Origin: Pelomonas sp937871895
GTDB lineage: Bacteria > Pseudomonadota > Gammaproteobacteria > Burkholderiales > Burkholderiaceae_C
DNA length: 64,000 nt
Strand: one strand, 5' to 3'
NCBI RefSeq assembly: GCF_046348265.1
Contig: NZ_JAXMEO010000005.1
In this document: piece by piece, positions 43,109-51,883 of the stretch
How the letters are laid out: every line of letters begins with the position of its first letter
Position numbering within the stretch: position 1 is the stretch's first letter
Program-made: the position numbers and the translations under genes
Notes under the pieces: generated by a model
Seen by the model: only the letters and a program-made list of their open reading frames with translations
What the model was told of the DNA's origin: nothing
Databases searched by the model: none

Positions 43109-44242
43109 ATGCCGCTCGACGCCGCCGATGCCCACTCCCTGATGCTCGCCAGCATTGGCGAAGGCATCTTTGGCATCGACCTGGACGGCCGCTGCACCTT
43201 TGTGAACCCGGCCGCACTGCAATTGCTCGGGCATCGCACCGAGTCGGTGCTTGGCAGGAACATGCACGACCTCGTGCACCACACGCATCCCGACGGCCGG
43301 CATTACCCCGAGTGCGACTGCCCCATCTTCAAGGCCTTTCGGCTGGGCAAGCCCTGCCGCATTGACGACGAGGTGCTCTGGCGGGCTGACGGCACGCCCT
43401 TCGAGGCTGAGTACGCCAGCCACCCCATCTTGGAGCAGGGCCGCGTGGTGGGCGCGGTGGTCAGCTTTGTGGACATCGGCGAGCGCAAGCGCGGCGAGAC
43501 CCTGCTGCGGCGCGCCAATGACGTGCTGGAAGCCCGCGTGGCCGCGCGCACCGGCGAGCTGAACGACGCCCTCACCCGGCTGCGCGACCTGGCCCAGCAC
43601 CTGGAGGGCGTGCGCGAGGCCGAGCGCACGCGCATCGCCCGCGAGATCCACGATGAACTGGGCTCCTTGCTGGTGGCCCTCAAGCTCGACACCGGCTGGC
43701 TGGCGCGGCGCGTGCCGGCCGACGAGGCCTTGAGCAGCAAGCTGCAGAGCATGGGCCGCACCATCGACACGGCGGTGGACAACCTCGGCCGCATCATCAC
43801 GGACCTACGCCCCAGCATCCTCGACCACCAGGGCCTGTGGGCCGCGCTGGAGTGGCAAGCGCAGGAGTTCATCGAGACCACCGAGCTCGCGGCCGACCTG
43901 CAGGTGCATGTGGCCGCGGGCGTGGCGCCGCCCGAAGGGGGCCTCGCCATCGCGGTGTTCCGCATCTTTCAGGAGATCCTCTCCAACATCGCCCGCCACG
44001 CCCGCGCCCGGCAGGTGTGGATCCGCATCGCCGTGGACGAGCCGCCCGCGCCCACGCTGTACCTGGAGGTGCGCGACGACGGCATCGGCGCCCGGCCCGA
44101 GCAGCTGAACGCCCCGCGCAGCTATGGCGTGATGGGCATGCACGAGCGCGCCGCGCCCTTCGGTGGCCGCGTGAACATCGAGACCGCGCCGGGGCAGGGC
44201 ATGCGGGTGCGTTTGGTGATGCCGCTAGAGGTAAGCCAGTGA
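43109..44242 (+). CDS. PAS-containing histidine kinase (HisKA_3 type)
   Basis: Soluble sensor kinase, 377 residues. An N-terminal PAS domain (about 8-130) has FGIDLDGRCTFVNPAALQLLG and a Cys/His cluster HHTHPDGRHYPECDCPI that might bind metal or heme. A coiled-coil linker leads to the HisKA_3 box EAERTRIAREIHDELGSLLVALKLD (about 165-190). The ATPase domain has EILSNIARHARA, DDGIG and GVMGMHERAAPFGG. No membrane helices were seen, so the signal is cytoplasmic. Its stop overlaps the GTG start of the partner regulator by 4 bp. Confidence 0.92.
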   Translation: MPLDAADAHSLMLASIGEGIFGIDLDGRCTFVNPAALQLLGHRTESVLGRNMHDLVHHTHPDGRHYPECDCPIFKAFRLGKPCRIDDEVLWRADGTPFEAEYASHPILEQGRVVGAVVSFVDIGERKRGETLLRRANDVLEARVAARTGELNDALTRLRDLAQHLEGVREAERTRIAREIHDELGSLLVALKLDTGWLARRVPADEALSSKLQSMGRTIDTAVDNLGRIITDLRPSILDHQGLWAALEWQAQEFIETTELAADLQVHVAAGVAPPEGGLAIAVFRIFQEILSNIARHARARQVWIRIAVDEPPAPTLYLEVRDDGIGARPEQLNAPRSYGVMGMHERAAPFGGRVNIETAPGQGMRVRLVMPLEVSQ

Positions 44243-44898
44243 TCAAGGTCTTGATCTGCGACGACCACGTCATCGTCCGCCAGGGCCTGCGGCAGTTGCT
44301 GGCCGAGGCCGGTGACATCGAGGTCTGCGCCGAGGCCGCCGATGGCGCCGCCGCCGTGCAGCGCTTGCGCCAGGGCGGCATCGACGTGCTGCTGCTCGAC
44401 ATCGCCCTGCCCGGGCGCGATGGGCTCGACGTGCTGCGCCAGCTGCGCGAGGAGTGGCCGCGCCTGCCGGTCATCATGCTCAGCACCTACCCCGACCGGC
44501 AGTACGCCGTGCGCAGCCTCAAGCTCGGCGCGTCGGGCTACCTCAACAAGAGCGCCGACTCCGAGCAGATCACCGCCGCCGTGCGACGCGCTGCGGGCGG
44601 CCAGCGCTTCATCACGCCCGCCGTGGCCGAGCTGCTGGCAAACGCCCTCGGCGCAAGCGCCGACGACGACACCAAACCCCTGCACGAGCTGCTCTCGCAG
44701 CGCGAGTTCCAGGTCTTCACCCAGTTGGCGGCAGGCCGCAGCGTGGGCGAGATTGCGCAGCAGCTCAGCCTCTCGTCCAACACCGTCAGCACCTATCGCG
44801 CCCGCATCCTGGAGAAGACTGGCACGCGCAACGATGTCGAGCTGGCGCTTTACGCCATCCGGCGCGGCGAAGGCGCGGTGCCGGCGACGGGCGGCTGA
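44239..44898 (+). CDS. LuxR/NarL-family response regulator
   Basis: Regulator of the kinase at 43109, translated from a GTG that overlaps the kinase stop by 4 bp (GTGA). It has 219 residues. The receiver domain has ICDDH, phospho-acceptor Asp in VLLLDIALPG (about 54) and Lys in GYLNKSAD. The C-terminal HTH is LSQREFQVFTQLAAGRSVGEIAQQLSLSSNTVSTYRARIL. Its last 49 bases overlap the convergent serine-hydrolase gene. The target genes are unknown. Confidence 0.92.
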   Translation: MIKVLICDDHVIVRQGLRQLLAEAGDIEVCAEAADGAAAVQRLRQGGIDVLLLDIALPGRDGLDVLRQLREEWPRLPVIMLSTYPDRQYAVRSLKLGASGYLNKSADSEQITAAVRRAAGGQRFITPAVAELLANALGASADDDTKPLHELLSQREFQVFTQLAAGRSVGEIAQQLSLSSNTVSTYRARILEKTGTRNDVELALYAIRRGEGAVPATGG

Positions 44899-45908
44899 CG
44901 AAGCCAGCGCAGCACACGGGTCTCAGCCGCTTCAATCTGGCCCCAAGCTTGAGGTGCGCTCGCATTGGCCAGCAGCACGACGACGGCATCCAGCTCGGTG
45001 TGGTGGCGCGCGATGCTGAAGTAGCCGGGCAGCAAGCCAGTGTGCGCAAAGCCCTGCACGGACACGTAGCGGGCTTGCGCCGGGGGGCTCAACAGCGTGC
45101 CGGCTTGCAGCGCGCGCAGGAAGACGCCGACCTCTTGCGCGGTGCTCACCATCGAGCCGCCAGGCGCCGGGTAGGGCACGCGCTTCAGGTCGCCAGGGTA
45201 GGCGGGGTGGTAGCTGCTGACGAGCCGGGCCGGGTCGGCCTGCTCCAATCGGCCGAAGGTGTGCTTGAGGCCCAGCGGCCGCAGCAGCGCTTGTTCGATG
45301 TAGCGCTGGTGGTCACCCCCCAGCGTCCGGTCGAGCAGGGCGCCGAGCAGCAGGTAATTGGTGTTCGAATAGCGCGTGCTGGTGCCCGGCTCGAACAGCG
45401 CAGGGCGGCCGCGCACCCAGCGCAGGTGGCCGGCGAGGTCACGTGGCGGGTCGAACCAGGGGAAGCGCTCGTCGTCGGTGAAGTTGAAAAGCCCGCTGCG
45501 GTGCTGGAGCAGCATCTCCACGGTGATGCGCTCGGCATTGGCAAGGTCTGCCGCGTGCTCGGGCAGGCCCTCGGCCAGCCTTTGGCTGAACGAGAAGCGG
45601 CCACTGGCAGTCAGCTGTGCGGCGGCCGCCGCGATGTAGAGCTTGCTGAGGCTGGCGATCTTGAACAGCGCGGTGGGGTCGGCCGGCGTGCGGGTGGCGC
45701 GGTCCTTCCAACCCGCAGCGTGCAGCTGCGGCGCGCGGCCGGCCGCGTCCACGTAGACGATGAGGCCATCGAGACCCTGACCCACTGATCGGTCCAGCGC
45801 CTCGGGCAGCGTGACGGGCGCTGGCTCCAGGTGAGCGCAGCCCCCTGCCACTGCCCCGCTCGCCGCCGCGCCCAGCCAGGCCAGGGCCGTTCGCCGCGAC
45901 AACAGCAC
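44850..45908 (-). CDS. Lipoprotein serine hydrolase (class C beta-lactamase/PBP fold)
   Basis: Exported enzyme of 352 residues. The N-terminus MLLSRRTALAWLGAAASGAVAGGC carries a lipobox AGGC and a twin Arg, so it is probably a lipoprotein, possibly Tat-exported. The beta-lactamase/transpeptidase motifs are complete: Ser-x-x-Lys in IASLSKLYIAAA (about 85), Tyr-x-Asn in STRYSNTNYLLLG, and His-Thr-Gly in FAHTGLLPGY. Such proteins act as D-aminopeptidases, esterases or peptidoglycan hydrolases; true beta-lactamase activity is unlikely to be provable from sequence. It is the last gene of the GntR-controlled ABC operon (4 bp after the permease). Confidence 0.85.
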   Translation of the reverse strand: MLLSRRTALAWLGAAASGAVAGGCAHLEPAPVTLPEALDRSVGQGLDGLIVYVDAAGRAPQLHAAGWKDRATRTPADPTALFKIASLSKLYIAAAAAQLTASGRFSFSQRLAEGLPEHAADLANAERITVEMLLQHRSGLFNFTDDERFPWFDPPRDLAGHLRWVRGRPALFEPGTSTRYSNTNYLLLGALLDRTLGGDHQRYIEQALLRPLGLKHTFGRLEQADPARLVSSYHPAYPGDLKRVPYPAPGGSMVSTAQEVGVFLRALQAGTLLSPPAQARYVSVQGFAHTGLLPGYFSIARHHTELDAVVVLLANASAPQAWGQIEAAETRVLRWLRQPPVAGTAPSPRRMA

Positions 45909-45912
45909 CCGT

Positions 45913-46704
45913 TCAGCCGCGCTGCTTCAAGCGGTAGTAGGCCACCATGCCGCACAGGAAGCTGAACCCGAGCAGGGCAGCCAGTGCCATCTCCACCGGG
46001 ATCCAGCGGAACTTGGTGACGTCGGCCGCCGCGAAGGCGAGTTGGTTCAGGTGGAAGTGCGGCCAGAACACGGTCTGGAAGTGCATGGCCTGCGGCAGTG
46101 GGAAAAAGGTGCCCGACAGGTAGAGCCCCGGCAGGTAGGCCAGGTTGGCAAAGCCCGGCGCCGCTGAACCGCTGCACAGCGAACCCAGCATCACCCCGAA
46201 GGCGCAGAAGGGCAGGGTGCCGACGATGAACACCGCGCTCATGGCCGCCAGTTGCGTGGCCGTGAGGTGGGCCTGGCCGGTGACGGCCGCGATCACGAGG
46301 ATGGGCAGGTAGGCGATGGCGCCTGACACCACGCCGGCCCCGATCTTGGCCGTGAGCCAGGCTCCGGGCGGCGCGGGCTGGGCGCGCTTGAGCGTGAGCA
46401 GGCCTTGCTCGCGTTCCAGCGCGAGGTTGGGACAGCAGGCAAAGAGCGACGCCATGGTCACGGCCATCAGCGAGAAGCCGGCAAACATGAAGCGGCCGGT
46501 GTCATGGTCCTTGGCCACGGCCTCGCCCGCCACCGCAAAGGCGAACAGCACATAGGTGCCCAGCGGCAGCAGGAACATCGGCAACGCAAAGGCGGGCGTG
46601 CGCAGCAGGCGCAGCAGCTCCATGCGCAGCTCCAGCAGGTAGGGGGCAACGATGCGAGACAGGGGTGTCGACGTGACGGGGATGGGTTGAGTCAGGGTGT
46701 TCAT
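45913..46704 (-). CDS. ABC-2 type transporter permease
   Basis: Integral membrane subunit of 263 residues with six helices, resembling the ABC-2 permease family (GFSLMAVTMASLFACCPNLALEREQGLLTLKRAQPAPPGAWLTAK is the typical cytoplasmic loop after the second helix). It overlaps the preceding acyltransferase-ATPase fusion gene by 4 bp, whose ABC domain is its obvious energy source. Substrates of this class include drugs, peptides and glycans; here it is unknown. Confidence 0.85.
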   Translation of the reverse strand: MNTLTQPIPVTSTPLSRIVAPYLLELRMELLRLLRTPAFALPMFLLPLGTYVLFAFAVAGEAVAKDHDTGRFMFAGFSLMAVTMASLFACCPNLALEREQGLLTLKRAQPAPPGAWLTAKIGAGVVSGAIAYLPILVIAAVTGQAHLTATQLAAMSAVFIVGTLPFCAFGVMLGSLCSGSAAPGFANLAYLPGLYLSGTFFPLPQAMHFQTVFWPHFHLNQLAFAAADVTKFRWIPVEMALAALLGFSFLCGMVAYYRLKQRG

Positions 46705-48902
46705 GCGGCCTCGCGAATAGTTGCCCCCAGGGCCGAGCTGCGCTCAGCCCGCCCCCCGAGGGGGTCAAGCGAACTTGGGGCGGCCCGGCGTTCGCTTGTC
46801 AATTGATGGAATGCTTCGTTCAAACCGGCTTGCCGGACCTCCAGCTGTGCGAGCTGGGGGTCGGCGGCCAGCAGTTCGCGCACGACGCCCTCGGCGTTGC
46901 TCGCGATGATGTTGAGCTGGGGCGCGTGGCGGCCGGGCTCGGTGCTGACCTCAACGACGTCGGGCCAGTGGCGCAGCAGCTCGGGCGCCAGACGCGACTC
47001 GCAGCGAATGTGGCGGCGCGACACCAGGGCGCGCATCTCATCGACGCTGCCCGAGGCAATCACGCGGCCTTGCGCCAGCACGGCCACGCGGGTGGCCAGG
47101 GCCTCGGCTTCCTCCAGGTAGTGCGTGGTGAGCAGGATGGAGCAGCCCTCAGCCAGCAGCGTGCGGATATGCGCCCACATGGCCTCTCTCGCCTGGATGT
47201 CCAGCCCCACGGTGGGCTCGTCAAGGAAGAGCACACGCGGCCGGCCGCAGATGGCCATCGCAAACTGCACTTGCCGCTTCTGGCCGCCCGAGAGCTTGCC
47301 GTAGAGCCTGTCGGCCAGAGCCTCGATGCCGCAGCGCGCCAGGGTCTCGCGCACACTCAAAGGCGCGGGGTAGTAGCTGGCGCTCAGGGCCACCAGCTCG
47401 TGCACCTTCAGCTCCTTGGGCAGCTCGACGCTTTGCATCATGACCCCAAGGCCGAGCCGGCGTGCGATGTCCTGCGGCGCCCCGCCGAGCAAGCGCACCA
47501 CGCCGCCATCGGCCTCGTTCAGGCCCAGCCACAGCGAGATGGCGGTGGACTTGCCGGCCCCATTGGGCCCGAGCAGCGCCAGCAGCTCGCCACGCTTCAG
47601 GTCCAGGTCCACGCGGCTCAGCGCTTCGAGCGTGCCGTAGCGCTTGGAGACGCCGCGCAGCTGCGCCACCACGGCGTCGTCGGCAGGCGCTTCAGCCGCA
47701 GCCGCAGCGGCAGCCACTGCCTTGCGGCGGCGCGGCACGGCCTTGCCGTTGAGCAGCTTGCCGATGGGCGTCGAGCGCACCAGCAAGTGGTAGCTGAGCA
47801 GCAGCAGCGCCAGGCTTGCGATCACGACGAAGGGGTACTTCAGCCCCCAGTGCAGCGGCCAGTGGCCGACCCACACCTGCAGCGCGGCCACCACGGGCAG
47901 GTGCACGAGGTAGATCCAGTAGGACGCATCGGCGACGTAGCGGATGGCAGCGTTCTCACGACTCAGGAAGCGCAGCGCCGCGCCGGTGATGGCAAAGCTC
48001 CAGGCCCAGGCCGAGGCCACGTAGGCCAGCGCAAAGATCAGCTTCGGCTGCTCGGGCATGCCGAAGAGCGGCTGCGTCTTGTTGATGTAAACGCAGACCC
48101 CCGTGGACGCCACCGCCAGCAGCAGGTGCAGCACCCAGCGTGCCTGCAGGGCGGCCAGCGCGCCGGGCGCCCGGTGCAGCAGCCAGCCAAAGGCGAAGGC
48201 CATGCCATAGCCCACCGTGGCGGGCAGCTGCGGGATCAGCGATTGGTCCGGCGTCGGGATGCCGCCAGCTGGGAACCACATCGGCGTCGAGAGCAGCACG
48301 GCGGCCAGCGGCCAGCCCAGCGCCAAGGCACCGGCAGGCCAACGGATGGCGCCGGTCACGACACGGTCCACCCAGCCGCGCAACGTGCCATTGCGATCCA
48401 ACTGGGCCACCGCGCCACGCACCAGCAGCATGCCCGCATACAGCCACAGCAACTGGTAGAGGAACCACAGGTGCGTGAGCGGGAAGGCGCCGGCCTGCTG
48501 CGGCATGGCGGGCGGCGCGGGTGGCGCGCCGTTGAAGACCTTCTGCATCCCGAGGTACCAGATGAAGCCGATGGCGGGAAACAGCAGCACCCAGCCGACG
48601 ACGAGGGGGATCGCGATGCGCTTCAGCCGGTTGGCCCAGAAAGCCCGCGTGCCCAGGCGCTGGTGCAAGAGCCGCGCAAAGTAGCCCGCGATGATGAAGA
48701 ACAGCAGCATGCGGAAGCTGTGCGCCACGAAGCTCGCGTCGGCCAGGAAGAAGCTGGGCGAGTTGTCCGTCATCGCCCACATGCCGGGCGGCATGCCAGG
48801 GATGAAAGACAGCATCGCGTGGAAGGCCACGCCCAGTAACAGGGCAAAGCTCCGCACTGCGTCGAGGGCGTGAAGCCTCTCGCCGTTGGGTTGGGGGTTC
48901 AT
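46701..48902 (-). CDS. Acyltransferase-3 / ABC ATPase fusion protein
   Basis: Single polypeptide of 733 residues joining two unrelated modules. The N-terminal part (about 1-395) is an acyltransferase-3 (OafA/OpgC-like) membrane protein with about ten helices and the family start ERLHALDAVRSFALLLGVAFHAMLSF, plus the HLWFLYQLLWLY segment. After an Ala-rich linker (about 396-420) an ABC ATPase follows (about 420-700): Walker A GPNGAGKST, signature LSGGQKRQVQF, Walker B VLFLDEPTVGLD, H loop TTHYLEEAE. The tail beyond about 710 is encoded by a C-run/G-run repeat element. It lies between two ABC-2 permease genes, overlapping the downstream one by 4 bp. It may acylate a lipid or glycan and drive its export. 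Confidence 0.85.
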   Translation of the reverse strand: MNPQPNGERLHALDAVRSFALLLGVAFHAMLSFIPGMPPGMWAMTDNSPSFFLADASFVAHSFRMLLFFIIAGYFARLLHQRLGTRAFWANRLKRIAIPLVVGWVLLFPAIGFIWYLGMQKVFNGAPPAPPAMPQQAGAFPLTHLWFLYQLLWLYAGMLLVRGAVAQLDRNGTLRGWVDRVVTGAIRWPAGALALGWPLAAVLLSTPMWFPAGGIPTPDQSLIPQLPATVGYGMAFAFGWLLHRAPGALAALQARWVLHLLLAVASTGVCVYINKTQPLFGMPEQPKLIFALAYVASAWAWSFAITGAALRFLSRENAAIRYVADASYWIYLVHLPVVAALQVWVGHWPLHWGLKYPFVVIASLALLLLSYHLLVRSTPIGKLLNGKAVPRRRKAVAAAAAAAEAPADDAVVAQLRGVSKRYGTLEALSRVDLDLKRGELLALLGPNGAGKSTAISLWLGLNEADGGVVRLLGGAPQDIARRLGLGVMMQSVELPKELKVHELVALSASYYPAPLSVRETLARCGIEALADRLYGKLSGGQKRQVQFAMAICGRPRVLFLDEPTVGLDIQAREAMWAHIRTLLAEGCSILLTTHYLEEAEALATRVAVLAQGRVIASGSVDEMRALVSRRHIRCESRLAPELLRHWPDVVEVSTEPGRHAPQLNIIASNAEGVVRELLAADPQLAQLEVRQAGLNEAFHQLTSERRAAPSSLDPLGGRAERSSALGATIREAA
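46726..46790. repeat. C-run/G-run repeat element inside the fusion-gene 3' end
   Basis: A short GC-rich block with CCCGCCCCCCGAGGGGG resembles the intergenic elements at 1097-1142, 3996-4042 and 63139-63220. It encodes the last approximately 25 residues of the acyltransferase-ABC fusion, so the element has probably shifted the gene's stop codon. The match to the others is partial. Confidence 0.4.
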
Positions 48903-48913
48903 GGGAATTCCTT

Positions 48914-49594
48914 CTAGAGGGGGTCGCGTCGGCGTGCCGCGACGAGCAAGGGCAGGCTGAGGGCGAGCGCCGTTGCGCCCAGTTCAAGGGCCAGGGCCAG
49001 CCAGAACGTTTCGTTCCAGACCGGCGCGGAGGCCGTCATGTGGGCGCTGAGGCCCGGCAGTTGGGTGACGCCCATCATGAAGAGCGACACCCCCATGTTG
49101 GTGAGGATGATCACGCCGCCCATCGCCGCCTCCGAGCGGAAGTGGAAGGTGGCGCACAGCACCAGCGTGAAATTGAGAAGCAGGTAGACGCACAGCAGCA
49201 CGCCATAGGGCAGCAGGCCATCGGCAATGCCGGGCGCCAGCAACACGAGGGCCAATGCGCCGGCGCTCAGCACTGCCCAGGGGCCGAGGAAGCACAGCAG
49301 CAGCCCCAGCAGCTTGGCGCGCACATAGCCGGCGGGCGACACGGGCAGGCTCAGCACGAAGAGGAGCGCGCGCTCCTTGCGCTCGGTCGCCACACCGAAC
49401 ATGGCGAGCAGCACTGCGAGCGCGATCAGCGCCGTGAGCCAGACCAAGAAGCCCACGTTGAAAGCGACAGGGCCACTGGCCGCAACCACCAAGGCACCCA
49501 GGCCCGCCAGCGTGGCGAGCAGCAGCATGGCGCGGTGCTGGTGGAACTCGCGGGCCACAAGTTGGCGAGTCAGTTGGCGAATCACGGGGCTCAT
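48914..49594 (-). CDS. ABC-2 type transporter permease, YtrC-like
   Basis: Integral membrane protein of 226 residues with six helices. It begins MSPVIRQLTRQLVAREFHQHRAM and has the LTALIALAVLLAMFGVATERKERALLFVLSLPVSP loop typical of GntR-linked ABC-2 permeases. It overlaps the upstream ATPase gene by 4 bp (49591-49594), so the two are translationally coupled. It is followed by the acyltransferase-ATPase fusion gene. With the upstream ATPase it probably forms one transporter, distinct from the second one downstream. Confidence 0.85.
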   Translation of the reverse strand: MSPVIRQLTRQLVAREFHQHRAMLLLATLAGLGALVVAASGPVAFNVGFLVWLTALIALAVLLAMFGVATERKERALLFVLSLPVSPAGYVRAKLLGLLLCFLGPWAVLSAGALALVLLAPGIADGLLPYGVLLCVYLLLNFTLVLCATFHFRSEAAMGGVIILTNMGVSLFMMGVTQLPGLSAHMTASAPVWNETFWLALALELGATALALSLPLLVAARRRDPL

Positions 49595-50481
49595 GCCGAC
49601 GCTCCTTCGCGGCTGTGCATCACGGTGGCGACAAAGATCTCTTCCAGGCTCATGCGTTGCACGGCCTGCACCGGCGCAGTGAGGCGGGCCAGCCAGGCGT
49701 CGCTGAAGTCGTTGACCGTCAACGTTGCGAAGCTGCCGTCACGCTCGCAGCCCACCACGTGGGGCAGCGCCGGCAACGCTGCGTCGGCCGGCAGGCGCAC
49801 CTGCACACGCCGCCAGCGCTCCAGGTAGCTGCCGGTGTCGTCATCGGCCACCACGTGGCCTCGGTCGATGAAGCAGAGCCGGTCACTGATGCGCTCGACG
49901 TCCAGCGTGTTGTGGGACGAGAAGAGGATGCTGCGCTCGTCGTCACGCAGCACGTCCATGAACTCGGTCAGCATCTCGTGGCGGGCGACCGGGTCGAGGC
50001 CCGAGGTCGGCTCGTCCAGCACCAGGAGGCGTGGCCGGCGCGCCAGGGCCAGCAGCAGCAGGGCCTTGGCCTGCTCGCCGGTCGAGAGGCCCTTGACCGG
50101 CTGCGCCGCCTTGAGCCCGAAGCGCGTCAGCAAGCGCCCCGCATAGGCCGCGTCCCAGCCCGGGTAGATGGCCGCGATGAAGTCCATGTGCCACTGCAGC
50201 GTGGCGTGTTGCAGCAGCCGCATGTCGTCGCTGACAAAGCCCACGTCGGCCTTGGCGGCGGCCTGCTGCTGCGGCATGGCGTGGCCGAGCAAGCGGATCT
50301 CGCCGGCATCCGGCGTCAGCAGACCCATCAGCAAGCGGATGCTGGTGCTCTTGCCCGCGCCATTGGGGCCCACGAGGCCCATCACCTGGCCCGGCTCCAG
50401 AGCCAGCGAGATGCCCTCCAGCGAGAAGAAGCGGAAGGCCTTGCTCACGCCCTTCATCTCGAACGCTTTGGCGGAATTCAT
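49591..50481 (-). CDS. ABC transporter ATP-binding protein, YtrB-like
   Basis: ATPase of 296 residues with a C-terminal extension of about 70 residues. Walker A is GPNGAGKST (about 37), the Q-loop region reads VGFVSDDMRLLQ, the signature is LSTGEQAKALLLLALA (the S-T-G-E form), and Walker B is LLVLDEPTSGLD. The H loop is FSSHNTLDVERI. The layout matches ATPases encoded next to GntR repressors of the YtrA type. Its start overlaps the gntR stop by 4 bp. The permease at 48914 is its partner. Confidence 0.92.
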   Translation of the reverse strand: MNSAKAFEMKGVSKAFRFFSLEGISLALEPGQVMGLVGPNGAGKSTSIRLLMGLLTPDAGEIRLLGHAMPQQQAAAKADVGFVSDDMRLLQHATLQWHMDFIAAIYPGWDAAYAGRLLTRFGLKAAQPVKGLSTGEQAKALLLLALARRPRLLVLDEPTSGLDPVARHEMLTEFMDVLRDDERSILFSSHNTLDVERISDRLCFIDRGHVVADDDTGSYLERWRRVQVRLPADAALPALPHVVGCERDGSFATLTVNDFSDAWLARLTAPVQAVQRMSLEEIFVATVMHSREGASA

Positions 50482-50867
50482 GCCTCGCCCTCCGCAGGGT
50501 GCAATGTCTTGTGCAGTCGGTCCATCAGGGCCTCGTCAGTCAGCCCCAGGGTGGCGGCGATGCGGCCGGCGGCGGCCAGGTGGCCGTCCAGCTCGGCCAG
50601 TTGCGTCGCCTGGGCGCGGTCTTGCGCATCGGCCACGCAGGAGCCCCGGCCGTGGCGCGTCACGATCACGCCCTCGGTCTCCAGGTCCAGGTAGGCGCGC
50701 TTCACCGTGATCACGCTCACCCGCAGGTCGGCCGCCAGCGTCCGGATCGACGGCAGCTCGGTGCCCGGGGGCCAGTCGCCTGCGGCGACGCGCTGACGGA
50801 TCTGCTCGACGATCTGCAGATACATCGGCCGCGTGTCGGCCTGAGAGATAAAAAGACTGCTGTGCAT
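50478..50867 (-). CDS. GntR-family repressor of the YtrA type
   Basis: DNA-binding repressor, 129 residues. The N-terminal winged HTH has PMYLQIVEQIRQRVAAGDWPPGTELPSIRTLAADLRVSVITVKRAYLDLETEGVI, and the short C-terminal helical region (about 75-129) is typical of the YtrA subfamily, where ligands are unknown but cell-wall-active antibiotics often induce. The start at 50867 follows the palindrome TGTGTATACACA by 2 bases. The gene heads the five following minus-strand genes, so it probably represses its own operon. Confidence 0.92.
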   Translation of the reverse strand: MHSSLFISQADTRPMYLQIVEQIRQRVAAGDWPPGTELPSIRTLAADLRVSVITVKRAYLDLETEGVIVTRHGRGSCVADAQDRAQATQLAELDGHLAAAGRIAATLGLTDEALMDRLHKTLHPAEGEA

Positions 50868-50869
50868 AA

Positions 50870-50881
50870 TGTGTATACACA
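50870..50881. promoter_or_regulatory. Palindromic operator TGTGTATACACA for the GntR regulator
   Basis: Perfect 12-base palindrome lying 2 bases upstream of the gntR start codon, in an AT-rich island (rows 50850-50930) between the divergent gntR and hydratase genes. GntR/YtrA-type regulators usually bind such short TATA-centred dyads. It overlaps where the core promoter of the operon would lie. Confidence 0.7.
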
Positions 50882-51022
50882 GCATATGCTCAGTTCGTCG
50901 ACCTTGCAAGTACTGAATTGAGGTGTCGAAGAAAATCCCGCCCGCACTGCCCTACGCGCGGCACTTTCATCCCCACGCACCGCCCTACGCACCGCACCAC
51001 GACAGACCCACAAGGACCCGCA

Positions 51023-51862
51023 GTGACCGCCGTCTTCTCCCCCGCCTCCACGCCCGTCTTCTCACCCGACTCCATCGCCGCCGCCTTCACCGCCGCCCGC
51101 GCCGCCGGCCGCGCTCTGAGCCACTACCCCAGCAACCCGCCCAACGTCGCGCCCGCCACCCTGGCCGACGCCTACGCCGTGCAGGCCGCCGCCATCGCCC
51201 GCTGGCCCGACGCCGTGGCCGGCTGGAAGGTGGCCCGCGTGCCCGGCCCCTTCGCGGCCCAGTACCCCGACGAGCGGCTGATCGGCCCCGCCTTCGCCGC
51301 CAACATCCACCGCGCGGCGGCCGGCAGCACCGCCCAGTGCCCGGTGTTTGACGGCGGCTTCTCGGCCGTTGAGGCGGAGATCGTCATCGTGCTCAAGCAG
51401 GACACCCCCGCCGGCAAGACCGACTGGACGGCCGACGACGTCATCCCCTTCGTCCAGTCCATGCACATTGGCGTCGAGGTGGCCAGCAGCCCGCTGGCCA
51501 CCCTCAACGACCTCGGCCCCGGCGCCGTGATCTCCGACTTCGGCAACAACTGGGGCGTCGTCCTCGGCGCCGAGATCCCGAACTGGCGCGCGCTGGAGAC
51601 GATTGCCGTCGAGACCTTCATCGACGGCCAATCCGTCGGCACCGGCACCGCCCACATCAAGCCCGGCCCGCTTGCGGCGCTGGCCTTCACGCTCAACAAG
51701 CGCGCCCAACAAGGCGCCGTGCTGCGCGCCGGTGACGTCATCTCCACCGGCATGCTGACGGGTGTCCACGACATCCGCATCGGCCAGCAGTCGCGGCATG
51801 TGTTTGCCGGTTGTGGCGAGGTGCTGGTGCAGATCACCAAGGCGGCGGTGACGGGCGGGTGA
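51023..51862 (+). CDS. 2-keto-4-pentenoate hydratase-like protein (FAH family)
   Basis: Member of the fumarylacetoacetate-hydrolase fold, 279 residues, resembling 2-keto-4-pentenoate hydratase/oxaloacetate decarboxylase proteins. The metal-binding acidic segment is FDGGFSAVEAEIVIVLKQD, and later LGPGAVISDFGNNWGVVLG and RAGDVISTGMLTG match the family. The start is GTG at 51023 with AAGGA seven bases upstream. No meta-cleavage pathway genes are adjacent; it is divergent from gntR. The substrate is unknown. Confidence 0.85.
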   Translation: MTAVFSPASTPVFSPDSIAAAFTAARAAGRALSHYPSNPPNVAPATLADAYAVQAAAIARWPDAVAGWKVARVPGPFAAQYPDERLIGPAFAANIHRAAAGSTAQCPVFDGGFSAVEAEIVIVLKQDTPAGKTDWTADDVIPFVQSMHIGVEVASSPLATLNDLGPGAVISDFGNNWGVVLGAEIPNWRALETIAVETFIDGQSVGTGTAHIKPGPLAALAFTLNKRAQQGAVLRAGDVISTGMLTGVHDIRIGQQSRHVFAGCGEVLVQITKAAVTGG

Positions 51863-51883
51863 TCGGGTCCACGCGGCGGTAGA

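Noticed and set aside
44850..45908. True class C beta-lactamase
   Set aside because: The SLSK, YSN and HTG motifs are shared by many D-aminopeptidases and esterases, so resistance function cannot be claimed.
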